A DNA stretch of 64,000 bases. Origin: UBA7702 sp040776805 (GTDB lineage Bacteria; Bacillota; Dehalobacteriia; UBA7702). The notes under the pieces are model-generated. The model made no database searches, was not told the DNA's origin, and worked only from the letters and a program-made list of their open reading frames with translations. Positions within the stretch are counted from its first letter, which is position 1; every line of letters starts with the position of its first letter. Made by a program: the position numbers and the translations under genes. The stretch is from positions 1-64,000 of the forward strand of contig JAXGZS010000005.1 of the NCBI GenBank assembly GCA_040776805.1, in the 5' to 3' direction. Below, one piece after another: positions 41,238 to 51,886 of the stretch.

Positions 41238-43153
41238 GTTGGATACAAAACCTCTGTGATACGTATGATGCCTGTCAGGATATCGCAGGCATCATCCCGG
41301 ATGACGGCGGGGCCGCTCTCATTCCCTTATGTCATACTGAAAAGAACTTAAACTTCATTGTGCGTTTGGATATGGAAGGGGGTTTCATTGAGGCGCAAAA
41401 GAATAATTCAAAGATTTATATTCCCTGCACAGAGGAATCAGAAGGCAGAACGAGCGGAAGTGCAATTAACAAACCCCACCCCTTATTTGATAAAAGGAAA
41501 TATATTACCCATGAAAAGGGAAAAAGATATCTTGAGAACCAAAAAAAATGGCTTGACTACTTATTGAAAAGCCCCGAACATAACTTTGCTTTTACAATAT
41601 TATCATCTGTCCATAGGTATATTTCTAAAAATAATTTGGTTGCCAACCTGGCTTCTAATGTGAAATCAAAAGATGATTCATTTATAGGCTTTTGCGTAGA
41701 AGTCAACGGCGTGCTTGAAGATCGACTGTGGATGATGCCGGAAGTACGTGATGCTTGGATTGATTATTATTTGAATGAATGTCTGCCCACATCGCAAAAA
41801 CCCACGGGTATTTGTTACGCAACAGGCAAGCCAGGCATTGTATACATTGAGAATCATCCTAAAAGCATCAATCGTCTTGCAGGAAATGCAAAACTAATTT
41901 CAGGAAACGATGAACAAAATTTCACATTCCGCGGTCGTTTTGATAAATCCTCCGAGGCTGTCACTGTAAGTTATGAAGCCTCCCAAAGGACACATCAGGC
42001 TCTGCGCTGGCTGATTGAGTCAAACAGCTGCCACCGTTGCGGCACCCAAGCCATCATTGCATGGGCAGTTGATCACCAACCAGAAGTCCCTGACTTTTTT
42101 CAAAACAGCTACGAAATTTACGATGCACTTCCCAAAACCGATGCCGAAAAAATGATCAGCGTGCACAATCATGTATTTACAGATTATTCGTTAATGATGC
42201 GGGAGGCGATGGGAGGCTATGGGAGCCCGGATAGACTCCATCAACACACCCGTCGTATTGCCGTGATGGTCACAGATGCCACAACGAAAAATGCAGGGAG
42301 ATTATCCATCACATATTATCGTGAATTATTTGAAAACGAGTATAAGGAGGATATCGATGTATGGCACAATACCTGTAAATGGTACCAACCGTTTGAAAAA
42401 AAGGTAGATAATAGCAAGGAGTCCGGCTATTTTATCGGGGCTCCTTCGATTACCCGTATCCAACATACAATACTGGGAAAACCTCGATCAGAAAAAGATG
42501 CTTCGTATGAAAAACTTACAAAAGGTCTTCGTAAACAAATAATTCACTGTATTTTTGACGGGGGACAGGTACCGTCATCAATGGTAACTACAGCTATTTA
42601 CCGCGCTTCCAATCCCCTCGCATTCGAAAACAAAAAAGCAAAAAACTACCGTGACCGCTGGCGGGAATGGGAATATGTGCTTAGCGCGGCTTGCGCATTA
42701 GTCAAACGATATTATCATGATCATAAAAAGGAGGAGTTTGCGGTGAAACTTGAAACAAAAAGAGATGATCGGGAGTATTTGTATGGAAGATTACTTGCCC
42801 TCGCGGATTCAATTGAATCTTTGGCAAGATTCAAACAAGGAAACTCAAAAAGTGATCCCCGTGCCACAAATGCTATTCGCTATATGACCATTTTCTCTCA
42901 AAGGCCATTGCGCACATGGAATATGTTAATCTCTCAACAACTGAACCCATATATTCGACAACTCAACGGGGCAAATTGGTATTTTAATAAAATTGAGGAA
43001 GTAAAAATTCTGTTCAAGCAAGGAGATTTTGAAAAAGATACTGCTCTTGACGGAAGGTACCTCCTAGGCTTTTTTGCACAAAGACAAGCAATTTGGGAAG
43101 AAAGAAAAAATAATAAAGGAGATAAACAAAATGAGTTTAACGAAAAAAATTGA
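41234..43153 (+). CDS. cas8c: Cas8c (Csd1), large Cascade subunit
   Basis: The 639-residue protein has the Csd1 start MSWIQNLCDTYDACQDIAG, and the typical blocks TGICYATGKPGIVYIENHPK, NAKLISGNDEQNFTFRGRF, SYEASQRTHQALRWLIE and YGRLLALADSIESLA. It forms the large subunit that recognises the PAM and guides target loading. A stretch in the C-terminal third acts as an internal Cas11c start in other I-C systems; here EEFAVKLETKRDDREYLYGR (near 42733-42800), preceded by a GGAGG, is the candidate site. It overlaps both neighbours. Confidence 0.94.
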   Translation: MSWIQNLCDTYDACQDIAGIIPDDGGAALIPLCHTEKNLNFIVRLDMEGGFIEAQKNNSKIYIPCTEESEGRTSGSAINKPHPLFDKRKYITHEKGKRYLENQKKWLDYLLKSPEHNFAFTILSSVHRYISKNNLVANLASNVKSKDDSFIGFCVEVNGVLEDRLWMMPEVRDAWIDYYLNECLPTSQKPTGICYATGKPGIVYIENHPKSINRLAGNAKLISGNDEQNFTFRGRFDKSSEAVTVSYEASQRTHQALRWLIESNSCHRCGTQAIIAWAVDHQPEVPDFFQNSYEIYDALPKTDAEKMISVHNHVFTDYSLMMREAMGGYGSPDRLHQHTRRIAVMVTDATTKNAGRLSITYYRELFENEYKEDIDVWHNTCKWYQPFEKKVDNSKESGYFIGAPSITRIQHTILGKPRSEKDASYEKLTKGLRKQIIHCIFDGGQVPSSMVTTAIYRASNPLAFENKKAKNYRDRWREWEYVLSAACALVKRYYHDHKKEEFAVKLETKRDDREYLYGRLLALADSIESLARFKQGNSKSDPRATNAIRYMTIFSQRPLRTWNMLISQQLNPYIRQLNGANWYFNKIEEVKILFKQGDFEKDTALDGRYLLGFFAQRQAIWEERKNNKGDKQNEFNEKN

Positions 43154-44030
43154 TTTTTCCATCATTTTTAGCACAACAAAAGCAAATCCCAATGGTGACC
43201 CGCTTAATGGCAATCGTCCCCGCACCGACTATGAAGGGTTTGGGGAAGTATCTGATGTGTGCTTAAAGCGCAAACTACGCAATCGCTTGCAGGATATGGG
43301 CGAAGACATCTATGTCCAATCTGATGATAACCGTAAAGCAGGAGACACATATCGGAATCTTAGAGAGCGTTTTGAAAAGAATTCAAGGATACAAGCAGAA
43401 ATAGAAAAACAGCAAGGGGCAACGAACAGAGAAGAATTAGCTAAAATTGCTTGTGAAGTATGGTTTGATGTGCGTGCGTTTGGACAAGTATTTGCCTTTA
43501 AGAAGGGAAATAGCAATGAGGAGGATGAAGGCATCGACTCAGTATCCATTGGCGTACGGGGACCTGTAACAATACAAAATGCGGTCAGTTTAGCTCCTGT
43601 TGAAATTCTCTCGCAACAGATCACAAAAAGCGTCAATTTAGAGCCCAACAAAAAGGACCCAGACAAAAAAGGGCCCGATACCATGGGCATGAAGCACCGT
43701 GTAGAGTATGGCATTTATGTTTCATATGGCAGCATCAACTGTCAGTTGGCGGAAAAGACCGGCTTTTCCGATGAAGACGCGGAAAAGATCAAGCAGGCAC
43801 TCCTTACCCTTTTTGAAAATGACGCATCCTCCGCCCGGCCCGACGGCAGCATGGAGGTTTGCCGTCTCTACTGGTGGCAGCACGATTCCAAAACACCGAT
43901 GTTCTCTTCAGCCAAAGTTCATCGCAGTCTCCAGATCAACGCCAAAGAGGGCATTGTCCCGAAATCCATTGACGACTATGAAATTTCCGCGACCCCATTG
44001 GAAAACTTAGTACCTGAAATCTATGAGTAA
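43131..44030 (+). CDS. cas7c: Cas7c (Csd2), Cascade backbone subunit
   Basis: The 299-residue RAMP protein begins KIDFSIIFSTTKANPNGDPL and has NRPRTDYEGFGEVSDVCLKR, the Csd2 signature, then GVRGPVTIQNAVSLAPVEIL and MGMKHRVEYGIYVSYG. Several copies coat the crRNA spacer. The ATG at 43131, preceded by AAAGGAGAT, lies inside the end of cas8c; the longer in-frame start is rejected. The stop overlaps the cas4 start (ATGAGTAA). Confidence 0.95.
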   Translation: MSLTKKIDFSIIFSTTKANPNGDPLNGNRPRTDYEGFGEVSDVCLKRKLRNRLQDMGEDIYVQSDDNRKAGDTYRNLRERFEKNSRIQAEIEKQQGATNREELAKIACEVWFDVRAFGQVFAFKKGNSNEEDEGIDSVSIGVRGPVTIQNAVSLAPVEILSQQITKSVNLEPNKKDPDKKGPDTMGMKHRVEYGIYVSYGSINCQLAEKTGFSDEDAEKIKQALLTLFENDASSARPDGSMEVCRLYWWQHDSKTPMFSSAKVHRSLQINAKEGIVPKSIDDYEISATPLENLVPEIYE

Positions 44031-44700
44031 TCTGCCCTATGTCCCCGAAGATTATTTGATGATATCAGAGCTGCAACACTACTATTTCTGTAAACGCCAG
44101 TGGGGGTTGATCCACATCGGCCATGCCTGGGCCGATAACGCTCTAACGGCAGAAGGTAACCTTCTCCACGCCCAGGCCGACGATCCCTTCTTCACGGAAA
44201 TCCGCAAGGATCTGCTGATTTCCAGGGCCATGGCGGTGTCCTCGGCAAGCCTTGGCTTTACCGGTATCCTCGATGTGGTCGAGTTTCACCGGGAGGGAAA
44301 CGGCGTCCTTCTCCGTGGTCGGGAAGGACGCTGGCAACCGAACATTGTCGAGTACAAACACGGCAAACCCAAAAAGAACAAGTGCGATCTGATGCAGCTG
44401 ACAGCCCAGGCCATCTGCCTTGAGGAGATGCTGGGATGTACCATCCAGTCGGCGGACCTCTTTTACGCCACCCCAAAGCGCAGGACGACGATACTCATCA
44501 ATGCTGATCTGCGCCAGGAAATGAGGGCACTGGCCAAGGAACTCCACGCGGCCTATGCCGACGGCATCATCGCCAAAGCGGAATCCCATAAGAACTGCAC
44601 CAAATGCTCCCTCTACGAACTCTGCATGCCACGGCTGACTCTAAAGCAACAGAGCGTCGCCAACTATTTGAACAGGAACATCGAGGAGCCATATGCGTAA
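44023..44700 (+). CDS. cas4: Cas4 nuclease, adaptation accessory
   Basis: The 225-residue protein belongs to the Cas4/RecB family: LQHYYFCKRQWGLIHIGHAW with an iron-sulfur cysteine, LGFTGILDVVEFHR and NIVEYKHGKPKKNKCDLMQL with the nuclease Asp-Glu-x-Lys set, and NCTKCSLYELCMP with three further cysteines of a 4Fe-4S cluster. It trims prespacers and selects for a PAM during spacer acquisition. Cas7 and cas1 overlap it at the two ends. From this gene rightwards the DNA is visibly richer in GC than cas3-cas8c. Confidence 0.94.
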   Translation: MSNLPYVPEDYLMISELQHYYFCKRQWGLIHIGHAWADNALTAEGNLLHAQADDPFFTEIRKDLLISRAMAVSSASLGFTGILDVVEFHREGNGVLLRGREGRWQPNIVEYKHGKPKKNKCDLMQLTAQAICLEEMLGCTIQSADLFYATPKRRTTILINADLRQEMRALAKELHAAYADGIIAKAESHKNCTKCSLYELCMPRLTLKQQSVANYLNRNIEEPYA

Positions 44701-45724
44701 ACTGAAAAACACGTTATACATCACCACTCCCGAAGCCTATCTCAGCCGCGACGGTGATAACATCGTCGTCAAAATTGATCAAAAGGAAGTCGGCAGAAGA
44801 CCGGTTCACATTCTGGAAAATATCGTCTGCTTCAACTACACCGGCATGAACGGGGCCTTGCTGCGGCTCTGCGCCGAACATGGCGTCGCCGTCAGCTTTA
44901 TGGATGCCCGTGGCCACTTTTGCGGCCGTATGCAGGGTAAGGTCAGCGGCAATGTCCTGTTGCGGCGCGCCCAATACCGCTATGCCGACGACCCGGAGCG
45001 CGCGCTTCCAATCTCAAAAGCCATCATCCTGGCGAAGCTCGTCAACAGCAGAAAGATCATCGGCCGCGGCCTGCGGGATCATCCCGATGAAGTCGATATG
45101 GCACGCTTGCAGGAGGTTGCGGACAAGCTTACCGCCAACATCAACAGCGCCGGCGAGGCCACCAACACCGATTCTCTCCGGGGCATTGAGGGCGAGAGCG
45201 CCAGGGCTTATTTCTCCGTGTTCGATCAACTAATCCTCCAGCAAAAAGAAAACTTCCCTTTTCAAGAGCGGAATCGGCGGCCACCCCTAGATCCGGTCAA
45301 CGCTCTCCTGTCCTATGTCTACACGCTGCTGGCCGTTGAGTGCCAAAATGCCCTGGAATCCGTGGGTATCGACCCCTACGTCGGCTTCTTCCACGCGGAC
45401 CGTCCGGGCAGAGCCGGACTGGCCCTGGATCTGATGGAGGAATTCCGAGCCTACCTCGGGGACCGTTTTGTGCTATCGCTGATCAACCGCCGTCAGGTTC
45501 ACGGCGATGATTTTGTACAGAAGGAGAACGGCGCTGTCCTCATCACCGATGATGCCAAAAAGGAAATCATCACCGCCTGGCAAAAGCGGAAGCAGGAGAT
45601 CATCGAACATCCCTTTCTCAAAGAAAAGCTGGAGATCGGCCTTCTGCCCTATAGTCAAGCCATGCTCATGGCCAGCTATCTTCGCGGGGATTTGCAGGCC
45701 TATCCGCCGTTTTTCGTGCAGTAG
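44693..45724 (+). CDS. cas1: Cas1 integrase, type I-C
   Basis: The 343-residue Cas1 has NTLYITTPEAYLSRDGDNIV at the N-terminus, GIEGESARAYFSVFD with the first catalytic Glu, then DRPGRAGLALDLMEEFR with His/Glu region residues (GFFHADRPGRAGLALDLMEE carries the His and downstream Glu). It integrates prespacers at the leader end with Cas2. Eight-base overlap with cas4. Confidence 0.96.
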   Translation: MRKLKNTLYITTPEAYLSRDGDNIVVKIDQKEVGRRPVHILENIVCFNYTGMNGALLRLCAEHGVAVSFMDARGHFCGRMQGKVSGNVLLRRAQYRYADDPERALPISKAIILAKLVNSRKIIGRGLRDHPDEVDMARLQEVADKLTANINSAGEATNTDSLRGIEGESARAYFSVFDQLILQQKENFPFQERNRRPPLDPVNALLSYVYTLLAVECQNALESVGIDPYVGFFHADRPGRAGLALDLMEEFRAYLGDRFVLSLINRRQVHGDDFVQKENGAVLITDDAKKEIITAWQKRKQEIIEHPFLKEKLEIGLLPYSQAMLMASYLRGDLQAYPPFFVQ

Positions 45725-45736
45725 GAGGTGACACTG

Positions 45737-46030
45737 ATGATGGTTTTGGTGACCTACGACGTCAATACAGAAACCGCCGCCGGTCGAAGCCGTCTGCGCA
45801 AGGTGGCGAAGATCTGCGTCAACCACGGTCAGAGGGTACAAAATTCGGTTTTTGAGTGCGATCTGGAACCAGCTCATTTCATTACTCTCAAAAATGATCT
45901 GGAGGAGATCATCGACATGCACAGGGATAGCCTGCGTTTTTACCTGTTAGGGAAAAACTGGGAGAGCCGTGTGGAGATGATGGGAAAAAATCCTACTTAT
46001 CATCCACAAAAAGATCCATTCATTTTTTAG
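45737..46030 (+). CDS. cas2: Cas2, type I-C
   Basis: The 97-residue ferredoxin-fold protein has VLVTYDVNTETAAGRSRLRK with the conserved Asp, then VQNSVFECDLEPAHFITLKN. It forms the Cas1-Cas2 integration complex. TAGGAGG before the tandem ATGs supports the start at 45737 over the GTG at 45728 or the ATG at 45740. Array leader follows. Confidence 0.96.
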   Translation: MMVLVTYDVNTETAAGRSRLRKVAKICVNHGQRVQNSVFECDLEPAHFITLKNDLEEIIDMHRDSLRFYLLGKNWESRVEMMGKNPTYHPQKDPFIF

Positions 46031-46207
46031 TATAAATTCAGATTTTCCCGCTGCGAACAATAAGCGCACATCAAAACCTTGGGACCTTCGCAGCAAAAAT
46101 CGCAGAAAATCGTGATTTTTGAAGGAAAAATCACTCTCTCATCAAAGAGAAAAAACACTTTCCATAAAAATATACATAAAACCCGGGTATTTTTACAAAA
46201 AAGTGCA
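46031..46207 (+). promoter_or_regulatory. leader of the main type I-C array
   Basis: A 177-bp stretch, AT-rich in its right half, ends AAAAAAGTGCA directly before the first repeat. It shares CTGCGAACAATAAGC-type and TTCGCAGCAAAA blocks with the leader of the 7-repeat array, and contains the inverted pair AAAATCGTGATTTTT near 46112. Confidence 0.75.
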
Positions 46208-49200
46208 GTCGCGCCCTTCACGGGCGCGTGGATTGAAATTTTATCTATGGCGGTTTTTAGGACGAACTATAAAGGTCGCGCCCTTCACGGGCGCGTGGAT
46301 TGAAATATTAGCTGCCACGGTGTCACTTGACGTGTCCGACGTCGCGCCCTTCACGGGCGCGTGGATTGAAATTTCGTAGCCGGTAACGTCCCGCATTTTT
46401 TTGCGATCGTCGCGCCCTTCACGGGCGCGTGGATTGGAAATATTTTTTATTCCGACCAGCACCTGGAAATAGGATCAGCCAGCCCTTCACGGGCGCGTGG
46501 ATTGAAATAAGGGACGTTGTATCAGTCCAAACAATAAACATTTGTCGCGCCCTTCACGGGCGCGTGGATTGAAATCAAAATTGCAGTCGTGCTGCCTGCC
46601 TCTGCTCCGTCGCGCCCTTCACGGGCGCGTGGATTGAAATAGCATACACACCGTCAAGGGCATTGATCCAGTTTGTCGCGCCTCTTCACGGCGCGTGGAT
46701 TGAAATAATAGGTTTATAACATTTATTTTTCAGTAAAGAACAGTCGCGCCCTTCACGGGCGCGTGGATTGAAATAAACTTCACGACTTGCCACGATCCTG
46801 GAAACGTTGCGCCCTTCACGCGTGGATTGAAATTGTTTTTACTGTGTCATTATCAATAAGCGATGAAACAGCGCGCCCTTCACGGGCGCGTGGATTGAAA
46901 TATTCGCTTGTGATAACATTTGTTTTCCTGCAGAGTGTCGCGCCCTTCACGGGCGCGTGGATTGAAATAGATACAATGTCACAATTACCAGCCGCTCGCG
47001 TTGCGCCCTTCACGGGCGCGTGGATTGAAATTACGTAATTGATATCAGCCTCGCCATGCTGAGGTCGCGCCCTTCACGGGCGCGTGGATTGAAATAATCT
47101 GCGAGTATTGCAAAAAATCAGGATCAGCGCGCCCTTCACGGGCGCGTGGATTGAAATATTTTTTATTCCGACCATAACTCCGGAAAGATAATGTCGCGCC
47201 TTCACGGGCGTGGGATTGAAAATCGCTGAGGTTTCACCATAGCCGCTCCGATAGGTCGCGCCCTTCACGGGCGCGTGACGGAAATATATTAAAGGTAGCT
47301 TTTAAAATTGCATATTATGCTGCGCCCCTTCACGGCGCGTGGATTGAAATACTGAAACAAAGAATCAGATTGTTTCACTTAGGTCGCGCCCTTCACCGGC
47401 GCGTGGATTGAAATAGATCACCTCCGGTAAATCAATATCAAACGCCTTGTCGCGCCCCTTCACGGGCGCGTGGATTGAAATCCCTTGAAGCAATCGAAAA
47501 AGGGATTGAGAATATGTCGCGCCCTTCACGGGCGCGTGGATTGAAATTCATTGAAACGCTCCCCGAAGCTGACAGCCATTGTGCCGCGCCCTTCACGGGC
47601 GCGTGGATTGAAATCAAACGGGAAAAACATCAGCGGGATAGGTTGTCGCGCCCTTCACGGCGCGTGGATTGAAATAGTTCAGTATCATCAACTCTTGCGG
47701 ATTTTACGTTGCCCGCCCTTCACGGGCGCGGATTGAAATACTTGATTGATAAGCCGCTATGCGGTGAATCGTTTTGTCGCGCCCTTCACGGGCGCGTGTG
47801 ATTGAAATAAGTGCTTCGAGAGAGCTTATCAAACGATATTGTCAGCAGGCCTTCACGGGCGCGTGGATTGAAATAAGTCTAATATCTTTGTCGCTGTCAA
47901 GCGGATAAGTCGCGCCCTTCACGGGCGCGTGGATTGGAAATTTATTGTTGCCGTATGCGCGTTGTCGAAGTGTCGCGCCCTTCACGGGCGCGTGGATTGA
48001 AATTTCAATGTCCACTCCTCATGCTCCAGACAGCCCTCACGGGCGCGTGGATTGAAATATAAGAGTTTGGCGAATGGCAGATAAACGCTCAAGCCGCGCC
48101 CTTCACGGGCGCGTGAAATTTCACCATTAATGTACCGTCTAACAACCGCTTTTCGGTCGCCCTTCACGGGCGTGGATTGAATTCGTTAAAAAAAGATTTT
48201 ATTAAATCTTCGTAATCAATATGCGCCCTTCACGGGCGCGTGGATTGAAATACGAAAAAAGCCTTGCAAATAACTATGGCTACTACGGTCGCGCCCTTCA
48301 CGGGCGCGTGGATTGAAATCAGCCGTTCCCCTTCCTTATCAAGTCTTGATAATGTCGCGCCCTTCATGGGCGCGTGGATTGAAATTTTGTCAATGAGAGA
48401 ATCGCGATCCCGACCGTCTGTCGCGCCTCCTCTTCACGCGTGGATTGAAATGACATAATAGCCAGATCGGCGACCAGCGCAGTTATGTTGCGCCCTTCAC
48501 GGGCGCGTGGATTGAAATATGGCCTTTTTGCGTCGCTGAACCTGTTAAATCGTCGCGCCCTTCACGGGCGCGTGGATTGAAATACCCAGGAAAAGCAGCT
48601 TGCAGCCGTCTTTATCTGTCGCGCCCCTTCACGGGCGCGTGGATTGAAATTGATAGCGTTTAGATATTTCAGCATGGTAGCATCGGTCGCGCCCTTCACG
48701 GGCGCGTGGATTGAAATACCCAGGAAAAGCAGCTTGCAGCCGTTCCCATTCTGTCGCGCCCTTCACGGGCGCGTGGATTGAAATAATAACGACAGCAAGA
48801 TCTTCGCTATCCTCTGGCGTCGCGCTCTTCACGGGCGCGTGGATTGAAATCCGCCCTCGGAATAGTTAAAAACTGATTTGCCGCGCCTCTTCACGGGCGC
48901 GTGGATTGAATTAATTGTTTCCCCGTTTTCGTCTTTATCAGATTCAGTTCGCGCCCTTCACGGGCGCGTGGATTGAAATATTATCATGAATAAGGAGGGA
49001 TTAAAAAATGAGAGGTTGCGCCCTTCACGGGCGCGTGATTGAAATTTCTTGCTTGCTTCTTCAAGAACCGCCGCTTTGTCGCGCCCTTCACGGCGCGTGG
49101 ATTGAAATTATCGCGTCCACTTAAACAACCTCCTGTATTTGTCGCGCCCTTCACGGGCGCGTGGATTGAAATTGTTCCCGCTTCGGCCAGGCCCATCATC

Positions 49201-51562
49201 AGCCTGTCGCGCCCTTCACGGGCGCGTGGATTGAAATTCGACGTTGTTCCGCGTGGGAGACGCAGTTAATATGTCGCGCCCTTCACGGGCGCGTGGATTG
49301 AAATTAATCAGCGTTAGCACATCAGCTCAATACGTATTACCCGTCGCGCCCTTCACGGGCGCGTGGATTGAAATTGCCTGGGGGAAGATACTCCGCACCG
49401 TGGTGGTCGGTCGCGCTCCTTCACGGGCGCGTGGATTGAAATTTGACGCCTCCCCGTGCATTCGTTTTGGCATAAGGTTACACTCTTCACTGGCGCGTGG
49501 ATTGAAATTACCAGAAGAAGACAGAAAAACCCTGAAGATTTTAGGCCGCGCCCTTCACGGGCGCGTGGATTGAAATGGTGTTGTCCATATTTTGAAGATT
49601 GGCCAAAGTATGTCGCGCCCTTCACGGGCGCGTGGATTGAAATCCAAATTAAACGGGAATTAAATGTATGGCGGCAACAGTCGCGCCCTTCACGGGCGCG
49701 TGGATTGAAATAACCATCTTTGCAGCTGTACGCCAACATAACCGAGTCGCGCCCTTCACGGGCGCGTGGATTGAAATAAGATCGATGCCAGTTTGATGCC
49801 CACTTTCGCCGTCGCGCCCTTCACGGGCGCGTGGATTGAAATTTATCTTTCGGCTTTCCTCCGTTGGGGCCTTGAGGTGCCGCGCCCTTCACGGGCGCGT
49901 GGATTGAAATATATCTGCATGGGATGCAATAACGTCTTATTTGAGCGTCGCGCCCTTCACGGGCGCGTGGATTGAAATACCGTGAGTGCGCCACTTACAT
50001 TGATTTTCAGCGTCGCGCCCCACGGGCGCGGATTGAAATGCGTTACAGCGAATATGCCGTGATCAATCCCAAGGTTGCGCCTCCTTCACGGGCGCGTGGA
50101 TTGAAATAATATATCCTATCTCAGTGAGCATGACACCGGAGGTCAGCGGCGCCCTTCACGGGGCGCGTGGATTGAAATAACTTTTCTTTATGCCGTCCGC
50201 CGCCACATATACGTCGCGCCCTTCACGGGCGCGTGGATTGAAATCTTTGAAACTAAGTAGCTTGCGCTAAACAACATACGTCGCGCCCTTCACGGGCGTG
50301 GATTGAAATATTCTTGCCAGCGATAGCCCTGTTGAAGTTGAAATGTCGCGCCCTTCACGGGCGCGTGGATTGAAATCCCAATTGGCAATACGTTTCCGTC
50401 GCTGCCTCTTAAGGGTTGCGCCCTTCACGGGCGCGGATTGAAATTATAATTGCAAAACTCATTTTCCTCGCCGCTACGTCGCGCCCTTCACGGGCGCGTG
50501 GATTGAAATAGGTCTTTGGCAGCTACCGCAAAAACCGCAGGTAAGGTTGCGCCCTTCACGGGCGCGTGGATTGAAATATCTGATGTTTGTATAGTGCCGT
50601 TTACGGTGTACAGCCGCGCCCTTCACGGGCGCGGATTGAAATAACTTTTCTGATCGCATAATCGCCGTAAATGTGTCGCGCCTCTTCACGGGCGCGTGGA
50701 TTGAAATACCACCCAGACGGCTTGAAATGCTTTGGCACCTGTCGCGCCTCTTCACGGGCGCGGATTGAAATTGTATCTGATTGTTCAGTCGCCAATGCTT
50801 ACAAGTCGCGCCCTTCACGGGCGCGTGGATTGAAATATTTTGCATTATTATTCAATCTCCAATCTTAATTTGTCGCGCCCTTCACGCGTGGATTGAAATG
50901 TTTTGGATGACGAATCATACATCAAACAACTCGTCGCGCTGCCCTTCACGGGCGCGTGGATTGAAATCACGCCTATTGCCGGGCGGGGCGGCTTGTAAAT
51001 TTGTCGCGCCCTTCACGGGCGCGTGGATTGAAATCGGTGGTGATCAAGAGCCGCAAGAGCTATTACGACGTCGCGCCCTTCACGGGCGCGTGGATTGAAA
51101 TCTCCATGCCGTCAGCGGATACGCCCCGTTTTCTCCGTCGCGCCCTTCACGGGCGCGTACTGAAATACCGTGGCCTGTGAGCGCAATTTTTCCCAGGATA
51201 CGCGCCCTTCACGGGCGCGTGGATTGAAATATTGCAGCACGCATTCCTGGCGCCGCACGAAGCGCGTCGCGCCCTTCACGGGCGCGTGGATTGAAATAAA
51301 TTTGGCCAAACCACCCTCTCGGTGGTAACCGGTCGCGCCCTTCACGGGCGCGTGATTGAAATTGAAGCCGCCTCCATACGTCGACAGGGACTTGCTGGTT
51401 GCGCCCTTCACGGGCGCGTGGGATTGAATAGATACCGGAGCTCCAGTATTGTACGGTATTTTTGTCGCGCCCTTCACGGGCGCGTGGATTGAAATTTGAT
51501 GCTGCTTTGGAACTGATCTTGGCACTCGCAGTCGCGCCCTTCACGGGCGCGTGGATTGAAAT
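46208..51562 (+). CRISPR. main type I-C array, about 82 repeats, many degenerate
   Basis: The consensus 32-bp repeat starts GTCGCGCCCTTCACGGGCGC and ends GTGGATTGAAAT; spacers are mostly 33-36 bp. I counted about 82 repeats by eye. Roughly half differ from the consensus: base changes at the 5' end (GTTGCG, GCCGCG), small deletions in the 3' arm of the stem (for example CACGCGTGG near 46820, 48440 and 50884), and insertions (GCGCCCC, GCGCTGCCC). The 3' handle is mostly kept. The first repeats next to the leader are perfect. Two spacer pairs share their 5' portions. Open frames spelling APFTGAWIEI here are translated repeats, not genes. Confidence 0.98.
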
Positions 51563-51753
51563 ATTCGCCAAAATAAACGCCTCCTTCCAGCGCTTTTAAT
51601 AAAATTTATTTGTTTATCACGTGGCTTTACATCAAACTATAAAAAATAAGCCCATTAAAGACGAGCCAAGGGACAAGGCTAAACGGTCGGCCTCACCCAC
51701 ACTCAACGAGACTGCGAAATGCAGGATCAGAGACGGGAGGAGGTGATGCAAAT
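51563..51753. other. sequence between array end and toxin gene
   Basis: No repeat or gene. After the last repeat there is a spacer-like stretch, then AT-rich sequence (AATAAAATTTATTTG). The right part presumably carries the promoter of the toxin candidate, though I cannot point to good -35 and -10 boxes. Confidence 0.4.
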
Positions 51754-51825
51754 ATGGAGATGGTACTTACTGCAATGATATTGCTGATTATTATCCTCCA
51801 ATTATGCAAAAAAAATGACCGTTAA
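51754..51825 (+). CDS. candidate type I toxin, 23-residue hydrophobic peptide
   Basis: ATG at 51754 follows a very strong Shine-Dalgarno (GGGAGGAGGTGA, 8-base spacing). The peptide MEMVLTAMILLIIILQLCK followed by KNDR is one transmembrane helix with a charged tail, the design of holin-like/TxpA-Fst type I toxins in Firmicutes. The stop codon lies inside a terminator stem (51816-51847), which is also typical of these genes. A consensus promoter on the opposite strand points back at this gene and could make an antitoxin RNA. It is too short for ordinary gene finders. Toxicity is inferred. Confidence 0.65.
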   Translation: MEMVLTAMILLIIILQLCKKNDR

Positions 51826-51880
51826 AGCCTCGCACGCTTAACGGTCACACTTAACACTGTAGGCTGACTGCCTATCTCTT
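51810..51880 (-). ncRNA. candidate antisense antitoxin RNA
   Basis: A consensus promoter on the minus strand (51887-51915) would start an RNA near 51880 running left through the shared hairpin and into the 3' end of the toxin gene. The end point is not visible with certainty; A-rich plus-strand sequence at 51807-51815 gives a U-run on this strand right after the hairpin. Confidence 0.55.
51816..51847. terminator. hairpin at the toxin stop codon
   Basis: TGACCGTTAAAGC pairs with GCTTAACGGTCA (one bulged A). It overlaps the end of the toxin frame and can act on both the toxin mRNA and the opposing RNA. Confidence 0.7.
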
Positions 51881-51886
51881 GGCTAA

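Noticed and set aside
46119..51571. Many open frames spelling APFTGAWIEI, FNPRAREGR or ISIHAPVKGAT
   Set aside because: They are translations of the I-C CRISPR repeats in the various frames, broken only by spacers.
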